From assembly GCA_964554715.1 (NCBI GenBank), contig CAZKPU010000046.1:1-16942 (forward strand): 16,942 nt of DNA, given 5' to 3'. This document shows, in pieces, positions 1-7,415 of this stretch (the first letter of the stretch is position 1; every line of letters starts with the position of its first letter). The translations under genes were made by a program, and so were the position numbers. The stretch is from RXOA01 sp964554715. GTDB taxonomy: Bacteria; Bipolaricaulota; Bipolaricaulia; UBA7950; UBA9294. The notes below the pieces were generated by a model. It had not been told where the DNA came from. It saw only the letters and a program-made list of their open reading frames with translations, and made no database searches.

Positions 1-1170
1 GAGGTGGTCGGACCGCACTGTCTCGGCAAGACGCCGTTGGATCTCATGAAGCCCTTTGATCGATGCCGCGCCGGCTCCCTCGCCCCGCAGGGACAGCAAG
101 TCACGGAACACAGGGAGAATGGCGCGATCTTCCGCCCACTTCAGCTGAATCGCTGACTCCGCCGCATAGATCATGTCCTCAACGGCGGTTGCCGACTCGG
201 CGACGCTGCCGCCGGTAAGAATCTCTCGCGTGGCAGCGGCGAGCTCCCCACTCAACCTCGTGTCCTCGGCAGCAAGAATCGTCTCGATCTCTCGGAGATG
301 TCTCGCATCAAGAATGAACCCACTTGCATCGAGGTTCTCTACGAGGTGCATCGGATTCGATGGGCCTGTGAGAGCACACACGACACCAGGGATCGAAAGA
401 ACCCACGCTATCGCGACCTGAACAGTCGTTCGACCGTACTCGCCTGCAATCTCGGCCAAGTGACCGCAAACACGAAGCGCCGATGCAAAACGTTCCCGCC
501 TGAAGAGCGGATCGATTCGGCGAATGTCACCATCCGCGAAGCGCGTCTGCAAGTCGATTCCGCCGGTGAGGATTCCCCTCCCTGTGACACTGAACCCGAT
601 CACTCCCACCCGACGAGCTCGACACAGGGGAATCGTCGCTCGAAGCGCATCCCGCCCCACGGCACTCAGTTCAACCAACACCGAAAAGATGTCTGCGTTG
701 TCAAGGTACTCACGGATTCTCTCGTCGGACACATGCCCCAATCCGTAGTGCAAGATCTTGCCGTCTTGCTTGAGGCGCTCGAACGCCTCAATGGTCTCCG
801 AAACCGGTGTTTCAGGATCATCGAAGTGCACTTGATACAAGTCGATGTAGTCCGTAGCCAGTAGCGACAAGCTCCTTTCACACGCTTCTTCGATGTACGC
901 GGTAGAGAGGTTCGGCTTGGTTCCCTCGCGGACACCGACCTTCGTTGCGATACGGACCTTCCTTCGGAACGGGGCAACGGCCTTCCCCAAGACTCGTTCC
1001 GCCTTCCCGTACGCTTCCGCCGTGTCGAAGAACGTAACCCCATGTTCGTACCCGGCCCGAAGCGTGTTCACGTATTGATCCTCGTTCTTGATACCGTACG
1101 CGCCTCCGAGCCCGTAGCAGCCCAGCCCGATCTCTGAAACCCTGATCCCCTGATGCATTCTGTACTGCAC
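1..1170 (-). CDS. Aldo/keto reductase with long C-terminal helical extension (3' end beyond window)
   Basis: The minus-strand frame is open from a GTG at 1170 to the left edge (390 codons, no stop), so the gene is partial. The GTG is chosen because GGGAGGT lies just upstream and the product then begins MQYRMHQGIRVSEIGLGCYG, as family members do; an ATG four codons in (1158) is the alternative. The (alpha/beta)8 oxidoreductase tetrad is visible: Asp49 and Tyr54 in FFDTAEAYG, Lys77 in IATKVG, His115 in LYQVHFDD. A late GPSNPMHLVENL segment (about 269-280) matches the NADP-binding end of the barrel. Family members reduce aldehydes or ketones with NAD(P)H; the substrate cannot be told. The usual fold ends near residue 300, but this protein continues at least 90 residues with mostly helix-like, charged sequence. 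It lies downstream of, and co-directional with, the flavoprotein at 1448-2836, 277 bp away. Confidence 0.9.
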   Translation of the reverse strand, partial: MQYRMHQGIRVSEIGLGCYGLGGAYGIKNEDQYVNTLRAGYEHGVTFFDTAEAYGKAERVLGKAVAPFRRKVRIATKVGVREGTKPNLSTAYIEEACERSLSLLATDYIDLYQVHFDDPETPVSETIEAFERLKQDGKILHYGLGHVSDERIREYLDNADIFSVLVELSAVGRDALRATIPLCRARRVGVIGFSVTGRGILTGGIDLQTRFADGDIRRIDPLFRRERFASALRVCGHLAEIAGEYGRTTVQVAIAWVLSIPGVVCALTGPSNPMHLVENLDASGFILDARHLREIETILAAEDTRLSGELAAATREILTGGSVAESATAVEDMIYAAESAIQLKWAEDRAILPVFRDLLSLRGEGAGAASIKGLHEIQRRLAETVRSDHL

Positions 1171-1447
1171 GCTATGACCTCCCAAGCCAAGCAGCACGCA
1201 GGGTGATCGTGAATGCATCTGTCACTCCGCCGCCGCCAACTTGTCAATCGGATCTGATCATCGTTGGTTCAAGCAGGTGTATGAAGTGGACGTCACATCT
1301 TCCCACGGCCTTGCAGGGATGCAGCATTCGACGCCCTGAATGCTCGCCCCCGCAATACACGTCAGCGCCGCAAGCATGGCGTTTGCGCAACCCGGTTTTC
1401 CGGAGCACGATCCCCGTCGGGATGATTCGGCATGCTGGTTCCACAAC
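1171..1447. other. Intergenic region with two short hairpins, no convincing gene
   Basis: This gap separates two minus-strand genes. Several overlapping short frames of 60-80 codons exist on both strands, but none has family resemblance or a good ribosome site. Two small inverted repeats lie just past the stop of the flavoprotein: CCGG-TTTT-CCGG at 1392-1403 and ATCCC-CGTC-GGGAT at 1410-1423. Neither is followed by a T-run on the minus strand, so they are weak candidates for transcript 3' ends. A TTGACA on the minus strand (1247 to 1242) could be a -35 box for the aldo/keto reductase, but no good -10 box follows at the right distance. Confidence 0.4.
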
Positions 1448-2836
1448 CTAGAGCTCGCGAAACAGGTTGTTCAGGGATTCCGATAGCGATGGGTGCGAAA
1501 ACACAGCATCGCGTAGCACGGTGTACGGAAGCTTGCCTATCATCGCCATCTGTAGCACCGCCATCATCTCCCCACCGTCCACGCCGAGGATCGAGGCTCC
1601 TGCGATCCGATCCGTCTCAGCATCGATCAGCACCTTCATCACGCCTCTTGCTTCATCCATCTCCAACGCCCGCGCCACGGCGGACATCGGCATCTTGGCC
1701 ACACGGATCCGCAACCCGTCGTGTGTCGCTTGCCGTTCGGTGATTCCGATCCCGCCGAGCTGCGGATCGATGAACACCGTGTACGGGATGAGACGATCGG
1801 CCATCGTAACATCACCGCCTTCCAGAAGATTGGCCCGAACGATCCGGTAGTCGTCGTAGGAGATGTGTGTGAAGGCGGGTCCCCCCTTCACGTCGCCCAA
1901 AGCGTAGATTCCTGAAACCGCCGTCTGAAGACACTCGTCAGTCGGGATGAACCCCCGATCATCGACCTCGATTCCTGCCGCCTCGACGTTCAGGTCTTCC
2001 GTGTTTGGCACCCTTCCCACTGCGATTAGCAGATGGCTACCATGCAGGACCTCCTCTGCAAGGCCGCTCCTCACTCGGAGATCTATCCCCCCTCCGACAG
2101 CTGAGCAAACGTCCGTAGGGGTGGTCTCGAGCAGGGAACGGATCCCATCGTCGCAAAGGATCTTGGCCACTTCTTCCGCGATGTCCTCATCCTCATGGGT
2201 CAGAAGCTGACTTGCACGTTGGATGATCGTCACGTCGCTACCGAACCGGCGGAACATCTGCCCAAACTCGACACCGATGTAGCCGCCGCCAAGGATCAGC
2301 AGGTGAGACGGAACCGCATCGAGATCCATCACTGTTGTCGAATCGAGATACGGAACCCCATCCAGTCCTTCGAGAGTGGGGATTCGAGGTCTCAACCCGG
2401 TGTTGATAAAGACCTTGTCGGCATGAATCTTCCGGCTTGCTCCCGCCGGTTCGAGGATCTCAATCCGATGATGATCGATGAATCGACCGCTTCCTCGCAG
2501 CAGCGTCAGCCCACGCGTTCCCTTCAGCCTGCGCAGGCTGCCGGCGCGGAAGTTTTCGACCATGTGGTCCTTGCGTTCTCGTACCGCAGCCATCTCCGTT
2601 CTCAGCTCGCCCACATGGACACCGAATTCACCGGCTCTCTGCGCCAGGTACGCCACCCGTGCGCTGGCAATCATCGTCTTGGTCGGCGTGCAGCCCTCGT
2701 TGATACACGTTCCGCCAACGTGTTTCCGTTCGATCAGCGCTACCCGCCAGCCAGCATCGGCCAGTGCTAGAGCCAGCGGTCCGCCCGCTTGACCGGCCCC
2801 GATGATCGCCGCATCGTAGTTCGCATCTGCTGACAT
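1448..2836 (-). CDS. FAD-dependent pyridine nucleotide-disulfide oxidoreductase (mercuric reductase / lipoamide dehydrogenase-like)
   Basis: The product has 462 residues from the ATG at 2836, the normal size for this family. The frame stays open to 3010, but the ATG at 2836 has a GGGGGG ribosome site six bases upstream and places the FAD loop (GAGQAGG, 13-19) near the N-terminus as expected. The redox-active disulfide is clear: GGTCINEGCTPTK with Cys44 and Cys49. A second nucleotide-binding loop (LGGGYIGVEFGQ) and the second FAD motif (YALGDV) follow, then the dimerisation domain ending in HPSLSE (His448, Glu453), the general acid/base pair of the family. It lacks the C-terminal Cys-Cys of true mercuric reductases and has no N-terminal heavy-metal domain. 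It probably moves electrons between NAD(P)H and an unknown thiol/disulfide or quinone substrate. It is a soluble dimer by family, and is divergently oriented to the permease at 3009. Confidence 0.9.
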   Translation of the reverse strand: MSADANYDAAIIGAGQAGGPLALALADAGWRVALIERKHVGGTCINEGCTPTKTMIASARVAYLAQRAGEFGVHVGELRTEMAAVRERKDHMVENFRAGSLRRLKGTRGLTLLRGSGRFIDHHRIEILEPAGASRKIHADKVFINTGLRPRIPTLEGLDGVPYLDSTTVMDLDAVPSHLLILGGGYIGVEFGQMFRRFGSDVTIIQRASQLLTHEDEDIAEEVAKILCDDGIRSLLETTPTDVCSAVGGGIDLRVRSGLAEEVLHGSHLLIAVGRVPNTEDLNVEAAGIEVDDRGFIPTDECLQTAVSGIYALGDVKGGPAFTHISYDDYRIVRANLLEGGDVTMADRLIPYTVFIDPQLGGIGITERQATHDGLRIRVAKMPMSAVARALEMDEARGVMKVLIDAETDRIAGASILGVDGGEMMAVLQMAMIGKLPYTVLRDAVFSHPSLSESLNNLFREL

Positions 2837-2862
2837 CCCATACCCCCCTGACAATCGATCCC

Positions 2863-2891
2863 CTTCAGCCGATTCCCAGCGTCTGCTGAAG
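2863..2891. promoter_or_regulatory. 7-bp inverted repeat in the divergent intergenic region
   Basis: CTTCAGC (2863-2869) and its exact complement GCTGAAG (2885-2891) are separated by 15 bases. They lie in the 172-bp gap between the divergent flavoprotein and permease genes, about 27 bases upstream of the flavoprotein start. The arrangement could be an operator or an mRNA hairpin for the minus-strand gene. No clear -35/-10 pair was found in this gap, so function is a guess. Confidence 0.25.
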
Positions 2892-3008
2892 CCGCTCACT
2901 CCCTCACCGCACCATACGTCGGCAGCCGCGTTCGATGAAACCCCGATGCATTCCACCCGTAAATCCTTCCCTTGAGGTAGACTCTTCACATCAACACGGG
3001 AGGCCGTC

Positions 3009-4062
3009 ATGAAGTTCGGGATCCTCGCCGCCGTCTTGTTCGGACTCAGCGCACCGCTATCGAAGATCCTTCTTGATGGCGTCGATCCGATCGTGCTTGC
3101 CGGGCTGCTCTACGTCGGAGCCGGCGGCTCGCTGACCCTTCTGATCCTTGCCCGCAGAGTGATCGGGGCTGGAGAGATGGAAGCACGCCTCGAGAAGCGT
3201 GATATCCCGTGGCTCGCCGGCGCTGTTGTCTCGGGAGGCATCGCCGGTCCGATTTTGCTTCTGCTCGGCCTTCAAAGGACACCCGCAGCGACAACATCTC
3301 TTCTACTCAACTTCGAAGTGGTCGCCACCGNNNNNNNNNNGTCTTGTTGCACTCGCTTTCTTCCGAGAGTCGGTTGGCCGCAGAGCATGGTGGGCGATCG
3401 CTGCTGTTGCGAGCGCGGGAGTCCTCCTGACCCTGGAGCCGCAAGCCGGCTGGGGGATGTCTGCCGGCGCGTTGCTTGTGCTCGGGGCTTGCCTGGCGTG
3501 GGGGATCGACAACAACCTGACCACACAGATCTCGCTGAAGGACCCAAAGCGGATTGTCGCGATCAAGGGCCTGATGGCCGGCGGGTTCTCCCTTCTCCTC
3601 GGTGTTGCCCTCGGACGCCCTCTCCCCTCGTTCGACCACGCACTGTATGCGCTGGCGCCTGGCACCGTCAGCAACGGCGCCAGCATCGCCTTGTTTGTGC
3701 AGTCGTTGCGCAGGGTGGGGGCAGCGCGAACCGGTGCCGTGTTCGGGATGGCACCGTTTGTTGGCGTCGCTCTGTCACTCATCTTGTTCCGGGAGCTTCC
3801 AAAATGGACCTTCTTCGCCGCACTCCCGCTGATGGTGATCGCCGCGCTGCTACTCACGAAAGAGAAGCACGAGCACACGCATATCCACGCAGGCCTGACG
3901 CATACCCACAGCCATCGCCACGACGGTCTGCATCACGGACACATCCACAACGAGGAGCAGTCCGGGCAAAACGGTCACATTCACAAGCACACACACGAAG
4001 GGATAGCCCACACCCATCCCCACAAGCCCGATCCCCATCACCGGCACGAACACGTGGAGTAG
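3009..4062 (+). CDS. DMT superfamily (EamA) permease with His-rich C-terminal tail, interrupted by an assembly gap
   Basis: The ATG at 3009 follows GGGAGG by five bases. The first 107 residues read in one frame to the Ns at 3331-3340 (KFGILAAVLFGLSAPLSKIL, then NFEVVAT), and the rest reads in the next frame to a TAG at 4060-4062. Both parts belong to the EamA drug/metabolite transporter fold of about ten membrane segments in two repeats: the second half has LVALAFFRES, then GACLAWGIDNNL and GAVFGMAPFVGVALSLILFRE. If the ten Ns are removed the frame is continuous at 347 residues and the spacing between the NFE motif and FRE matches the family. The last 64 residues (3868-4059) hold 23 histidines in HxH patterns and are probably cytosolic, suggesting binding of Zn, Ni or Co. 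Such transporters export small molecules; a role with metals is inference. Apparent frameshift is attributed to the gap. Confidence 0.85.
3331..3340. other. Assembly gap (10 Ns) inside the permease gene
   Basis: Ten undetermined bases interrupt the EamA permease. Ten is not a multiple of three, so the placeholder itself breaks the reading frame. Joining the flanks directly gives ACC-GGT-CTT (Thr-Gly-Leu) in frame. Confidence 0.97.
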
Positions 4063-4240
4063 CTGACGCACCTGAACATGTCGATGCTTGGCGCGGACAA
4101 CGACCCACCATGGCGGAACCGTTCACCTCTCGTCCACCGTGCAGCTTGCTTGCGCCGGCCCAGCTCTTGACGGACGCCCACGCGTTCATCGATGCGGATC
4201 TCGGCATCGGGATTACGGTTTGCGCAGATTCCTCATGGAT

Positions 4241-4269
4241 TTGACAGATCCTTGCGAAATCTCTAGAGT
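4241..4269 (+). promoter_or_regulatory. Sigma-70-type promoter for the DeoR-family regulator
   Basis: A perfect -35 box TTGACA (4241-4246) is followed after exactly 17 bases by TAGAGT (4264-4269), a 4-of-6 match to TATAAT. Transcription would begin about 4276, leaving fewer than ten bases before the ATG at 4285, so the message would be nearly leaderless. The -10 region overlaps a palindrome CTCTAGAG (4261-4268), and GTTAAC follows at 4272-4277; either could be part of an autoregulatory operator, which is common for this regulator family. Confidence 0.7.
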
Positions 4270-4284
4270 GTGTTAACGATCGCT

Positions 4285-5082
4285 ATGAAACGCAAAGACA
4301 TGCTAGCCGAAGAACGCCGACAGGACATCCTCAGAATGATGAAAGATGAGCACGTCACCAAAACGGCCGATCTCGCAAAGCACTACGGAGTTTCCTCGGC
4401 CACGATTCGCAACGACTTAAGTCAGCTTGCGCGGAAGGGACATCTCCAACGGATCCATGGCGGAGCGATCACACAGCAATGGTTGTCTCGCGAACCTTCC
4501 TATGGTGAGAAAGCTCACCTGCGCGCTCCCGAAAAGAGAGCCATCGGGCTTGAGGCCGCCAGTATGATCGAGGAAGGGATGGCTGTGTTCATCGGCAATG
4601 GCACGACCACGATGGAGATCATTCGGAATCTTCCTTCTGATCGCCATGTTCGCATCTTCACCAACGCCTTGAGCCACGCCGCGGAGCTCGCGTCGAAGTC
4701 CAATGTCGAAGCGTTCGTGGTGGGGGGATTTCTGCGCGGCGTATCGTTGGCGATGGTCGGTCACCTGGCAAAAAGGGTTCTGGAAGGTACGTACTTCGAC
4801 CTTGCCTTCCTTGGAGTGAACGGCATATCCATCGAGTATGGCCTGACGATCCCGTCCCTCGAAGAGTCCGAGATCGCGGCCGACATCGTTCACCGGAGCC
4901 AGCACACCGTGATTGTGGCGGATCACTCCAAATTCGGGGTTCTGACACACGGGAGGATCGTCGATCTATCTGCCGTCTCCATGTTGATTACCGACAAGCT
5001 CCCGGATTCCGATACTCGCGAGTCTCTCACACGATTCGGCGTAGAAGTCCGTCTGACCAATGGACGAGGAGGTGAGTACTGA
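4285..5082 (+). CDS. DeoR/GlpR-family transcriptional regulator
   Basis: The product has 265 residues from ATG 4285 (MKRKDMLAEERRQDILRMM); an ATG at 4300 giving MLAEERRQ is equally typical of the family, and neither has a ribosome site. A GTG at 4270 overlaps the -10 box and is rejected. The N-terminal winged helix-turn-helix is recognisable (TKTADLAKHYGVSSATIRND, then GHLQRIHGGA). The C-terminal sugar-phosphate sensor domain follows, with GNGTTTMEI as the phosphate-binding loop, then FTNAL, VVGGFLRG, AFLGVNGI and VIVADHSKFG. Members sense phosphorylated sugars or G3P and usually repress neighbouring operons. The gene stands at the head of the glycerophosphodiester cluster, 52 bp before ugpB, so regulation of that cluster by G3P or a related phosphate is likely but inferred. 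Confidence 0.92.
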   Translation: MKRKDMLAEERRQDILRMMKDEHVTKTADLAKHYGVSSATIRNDLSQLARKGHLQRIHGGAITQQWLSREPSYGEKAHLRAPEKRAIGLEAASMIEEGMAVFIGNGTTTMEIIRNLPSDRHVRIFTNALSHAAELASKSNVEAFVVGGFLRGVSLAMVGHLAKRVLEGTYFDLAFLGVNGISIEYGLTIPSLEESEIAADIVHRSQHTVIVADHSKFGVLTHGRIVDLSAVSMLITDKLPDSDTRESLTRFGVEVRLTNGRGGEY

Positions 5083-5122
5083 CAAGACGCAAACGACTGA
5101 GAAGGACACCAACAAGCAGGAT

Positions 5123-5130
5123 AAGGAGGT
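5123..5130 (+). promoter_or_regulatory. Consensus ribosome binding site that fixes the ugpB start
   Basis: AAGGAGGT is the full Shine-Dalgarno consensus and ends four bases before GTG 5135. It supports that GTG, rather than an ATG at 5060 in the same frame, as the start of the binding protein. Confidence 0.85.
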
Positions 5131-5134
5131 AGGT

Positions 5135-6448
5135 GTGAAACGTGTAGTGTTGCTTCTGCTGCTGATGCTTGGCTTGCTTTCAGGGCTTGCCGCGGCACAG
5201 GAGGACGTGGAAATCACGTTCTGGCATGCCATGAGCGGTACACGAGAGGCACTGATTCAGCGCATGGTAGATGACTTCAATCTGACCCATCCGGGAGTCG
5301 TTGTCAGCGTCGAATACAAGGGTTCGTATCGCGACACCCTGAATGCGGCACAGGCGGCAGCGATTGCAGGAAACGCTCCGCATGTGCTGCACTCGTTTGA
5401 GGTTGGGACGCAGCAGCTACTCGACATGGGCATCTTCGCCGTTGCCGAAGACCTCATTGATCAGTACGGCGTGATCATTCCGTGGGAAGATTACATCGGA
5501 CCCGCTCTCAACTACTACAAACTCAACGGTCGGCAGGTCTCGTTCCCGTGGAACTCCTCGAACTCCATCCTCTACTACAACAAAACGATGCTCGATGCGA
5601 TTGGCGAGACGATGCCGCGCGAACCGAGCTTCGATGATATCCTCCGAATCGGCCAGGCGCTGATGGATGCTGGTGTGGCAGAGGCCGGCATCACGTGGCC
5701 GATGCATTCGTGGTTCTTCGAGCAATGGATGGCTGAGTTGGGTGTCGACCTCGTCAACAACGACAACGGCCGATCAGGCTATGCAACGGAGATCAATCTG
5801 CTCGATCCTGCCGCGATCACCATCATGGAGTGGTTGAAGGAGCTCTATGACACCGGTGTCTGGGTCAACCCAGGTCGGGAAGACTGGGCTCAAGCGCGGC
5901 AGAACTTCACCACGCAGCGTTGCGCGATGATGATCTCCTCCACATCGGATGTGAACCTCACCGAGAACGCCGCGTTCGACGGTGGCTGGGAAGTGGGCAC
6001 TGCGTTCATGCCGGTTCCGGATGAGTACGAGCGGCGCGGAGTGGTCATCGGCGGCGGTTCGCTGTGGGTCACTGCGGATCACCCGGATGCTGAGCTCGAA
6101 GCGGCGACTGAGTTCGTCGTCTACATGTCTCAGGTCTCACAGGACATCGAGTGGCACCAGGGAACGGGGTACTTCGCGCTTCGCGATACCTCGATCCAAG
6201 CTCTCGATCTCGAAGGCTGGTATGACCTGCACCCGAACTACCGTACGGCGGCCGATCAGCTGGCCGAAACGCAGATCATGACCGCTACTCAGGGTGCTCT
6301 TGCTGGCGTCTTCCCGGAGATCCGCACGTTCCTCGAAGATGCAATGGAGGCGGTCTACGGAGGGACTTCTCCTGTTGATGCCCTCACCGAAGCCAAGGGC
6401 AAGATCGATCAAGCTCTTGTGGATTATGCGGAGCTGATGGGTGGCTAG
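5135..6448 (+). CDS. ugpB: UgpB-like ABC transporter substrate-binding protein (G3P / glycerophosphodiester)
   Basis: The product has 437 residues from GTG 5135. A signal peptide is evident (KR, then a long Leu-rich stretch, then GLAAAQ with likely cleavage after Ala21); there is no lipobox Cys. The mature protein follows Escherichia coli UgpB motif by motif: FWHAMSG (29-35), YKGSY, GNAPHVL, FEVGTQ (Glu89), NSSNSILYYNK (140-150), IGGGSLWV (305-312), EWHQGTGY (339-346) and PEIR (394-397). It should capture G3P or glycerophosphodiesters outside the membrane and deliver them to the two permeases downstream. By eye, the E. coli ligand-contacting tryptophan pair aligns with Met190 and Trp193, so one of the two Trp is replaced, which may widen the pocket. 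It is the first gene after the DeoR-type regulator and is followed by a strong hairpin before ugpA. Confidence 0.88.
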   Translation: MKRVVLLLLLMLGLLSGLAAAQEDVEITFWHAMSGTREALIQRMVDDFNLTHPGVVVSVEYKGSYRDTLNAAQAAAIAGNAPHVLHSFEVGTQQLLDMGIFAVAEDLIDQYGVIIPWEDYIGPALNYYKLNGRQVSFPWNSSNSILYYNKTMLDAIGETMPREPSFDDILRIGQALMDAGVAEAGITWPMHSWFFEQWMAELGVDLVNNDNGRSGYATEINLLDPAAITIMEWLKELYDTGVWVNPGREDWAQARQNFTTQRCAMMISSTSDVNLTENAAFDGGWEVGTAFMPVPDEYERRGVVIGGGSLWVTADHPDAELEAATEFVVYMSQVSQDIEWHQGTGYFALRDTSIQALDLEGWYDLHPNYRTAADQLAETQIMTATQGALAGVFPEIRTFLEDAMEAVYGGTSPVDALTEAKGKIDQALVDYAELMGG

Positions 6449-6464
6449 TCCATTGAACCGAATC

Positions 6465-6497
6465 GCGGGAAGCCCGGCGCAGGCATGGGCTTCCCGC
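6465..6497 (+). promoter_or_regulatory. Perfect 11-bp stem-loop between ugpB and ugpA
   Basis: GCGGGAAGCCC (6465-6475) pairs perfectly with GGGCTTCCCGC (6487-6497) around an 11-base loop. It begins 16 bases after the ugpB stop. The tail is TCCTTTCTGAC, not a true T-run, so it is probably a partial terminator or an mRNA 3'-end stabiliser that lets the binding protein be made in excess over the permeases. It ends 33 bases before the ugpA start and does not cover its ribosome site. Confidence 0.75.
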
Positions 6498-6530
6498 TCC
6501 TTTCTGACATCGCTGTGAAAGGGGACGTCG

Positions 6531-7415
6531 ATGGGGAGTAGATTCCCAAGCAAGTGGTTCCCATGGATTGTGCTGCTGCCGACGCTTATTGTGTGTGGGT
6601 TGTTTCTGTACTACCCCGTGGCGCAGAGCTTCAGTTGGAGTCTCCTGCGGTCGGCGTTCATGGGGCTCAGAAGCATGTGGGTCGGTGTCGAGAACTACGT
6701 CCGCCTGTTCACATCGCCGGACTACCTGCACAGCCTCTGGGTGACGATCCTCTTTGCTGCAGGGATTGTTGGCATCGGGTTGGCCCTGTCCTTGGGTATT
6801 GCACTGTTGGCAAACCGCAAAATTCGCGGCGCTCGGATCTATCGAACTCTTCTGATCTGGCCGTATGCTCTTTCTCCGGCGGTTGCCGGAACCATCTGGC
6901 TGTTCCTGTTTAATCCGACAGCAGGTGTGGTGAACTACATCCTTCAGAGAACGGTCGGGGTTTCGCCGGACTGGGTGACCAGCAAGAGTCTTGCCATCCT
7001 GTTGGTGATCACCGCCGCAGTATGGAAGAACCTCGGCTACAACATCGTCTTCATGCTCGCCGGATTGCAGAACGTACCCGGACAGGCTGTCGAAGCGGCC
7101 AGAATCGATGGCGCTGGTTCGTGGCGTTGCTTCTGGCGTATCACGTTCCCGCTTCTGTCGCCCACGTTCTTCTTCCTCATGATCATGAACATGATCTACG
7201 CGTTTTTCGGGACATTCGGCCTGATTGACGTGTTGACCAAGGGAGGACCGGACAACGCAACCAATATCCTGATCTACAACATGTATCGCGATGCGTTCAT
7301 GCACAACAAGTGGGGGATGGCTTCGGCCCAGTCCGTCATTCTGTTCGTGATGGTTGTCGGGCTCACGGTCATTCAGTTCCGAACTACAGGGAAGAGGGTC
7401 CATTATGGTGGATAG
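6531..7415 (+). CDS. ugpA: UgpA-like ABC transporter permease
   Basis: The product has 294 residues from ATG 6531, with AAAGGGGA as ribosome site seven bases upstream. It is a MalF/UgpA-type inner membrane permease with about six membrane segments, starting with WFPWIVLLPTLIVCGLFLYY. Diagnostic stretches shared with E. coli UgpA include YALSPAVAGTIWLFLFNP, VWKNLGYN, the EAA loop LQNVPGQAVEAARIDGAG that docks onto the ATPase, FPLLSP, YAFFGTFGLID, GGPDNATNILIY and the C-terminal AQSVILF...LTVIQFR. With UgpE it forms the channel for substrate released by UgpB. Its end overlaps the ugpE start by 11 bases, implying coupled translation. No ATPase gene (ugpC) is present in the window, so the importer must borrow one encoded elsewhere. 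Confidence 0.9.
   Translation: MGSRFPSKWFPWIVLLPTLIVCGLFLYYPVAQSFSWSLLRSAFMGLRSMWVGVENYVRLFTSPDYLHSLWVTILFAAGIVGIGLALSLGIALLANRKIRGARIYRTLLIWPYALSPAVAGTIWLFLFNPTAGVVNYILQRTVGVSPDWVTSKSLAILLVITAAVWKNLGYNIVFMLAGLQNVPGQAVEAARIDGAGSWRCFWRITFPLLSPTFFFLMIMNMIYAFFGTFGLIDVLTKGGPDNATNILIYNMYRDAFMHNKWGMASAQSVILFVMVVGLTVIQFRTTGKRVHYGG

Noticed and set aside
298..864. 188-codon plus-strand frame opposite the aldo/keto reductase
   Set aside because: The minus strand encodes a complete catalytic tetrad across the same region; the plus frame has no family resemblance.
1219..1247. Minus-strand promoter with perfect TTGACA for the aldo/keto reductase
   Set aside because: At 17 bases the -10 position reads TGACAG, only two of six matches, and neighbouring spacings are no better.
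2837..3010. N-terminal extension of the flavoprotein to an ATG at 3010
   Set aside because: The extension has no resemblance to the family, overlaps the divergent permease start, and a good ribosome site precedes ATG 2836.
3199..4062. Permease as a true frameshifted pseudogene
   Set aside because: The frame change falls exactly at the N placeholder and vanishes when the Ns are removed.
5060..5134. Upstream ATG start for the UgpB frame
   Set aside because: It would overlap the regulator gene and bury the signal peptide behind a charged 25-residue leader; the consensus ribosome site fixes GTG 5135.
6465..6497. Complete intrinsic terminator ending a ugpB-only transcript
   Set aside because: The stem is strong but the following bases are TCCTTTCTGAC, not a T-run, and the ugpA-ugpE genes need a promoter for which none is visible in the short gap.
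6384..7403. 339-codon open frame on the minus strand opposite ugpA
   Set aside because: It is an antisense shadow of a strongly recognised permease, rich in His, Arg and Gln with no family pattern, and has no ribosome site.
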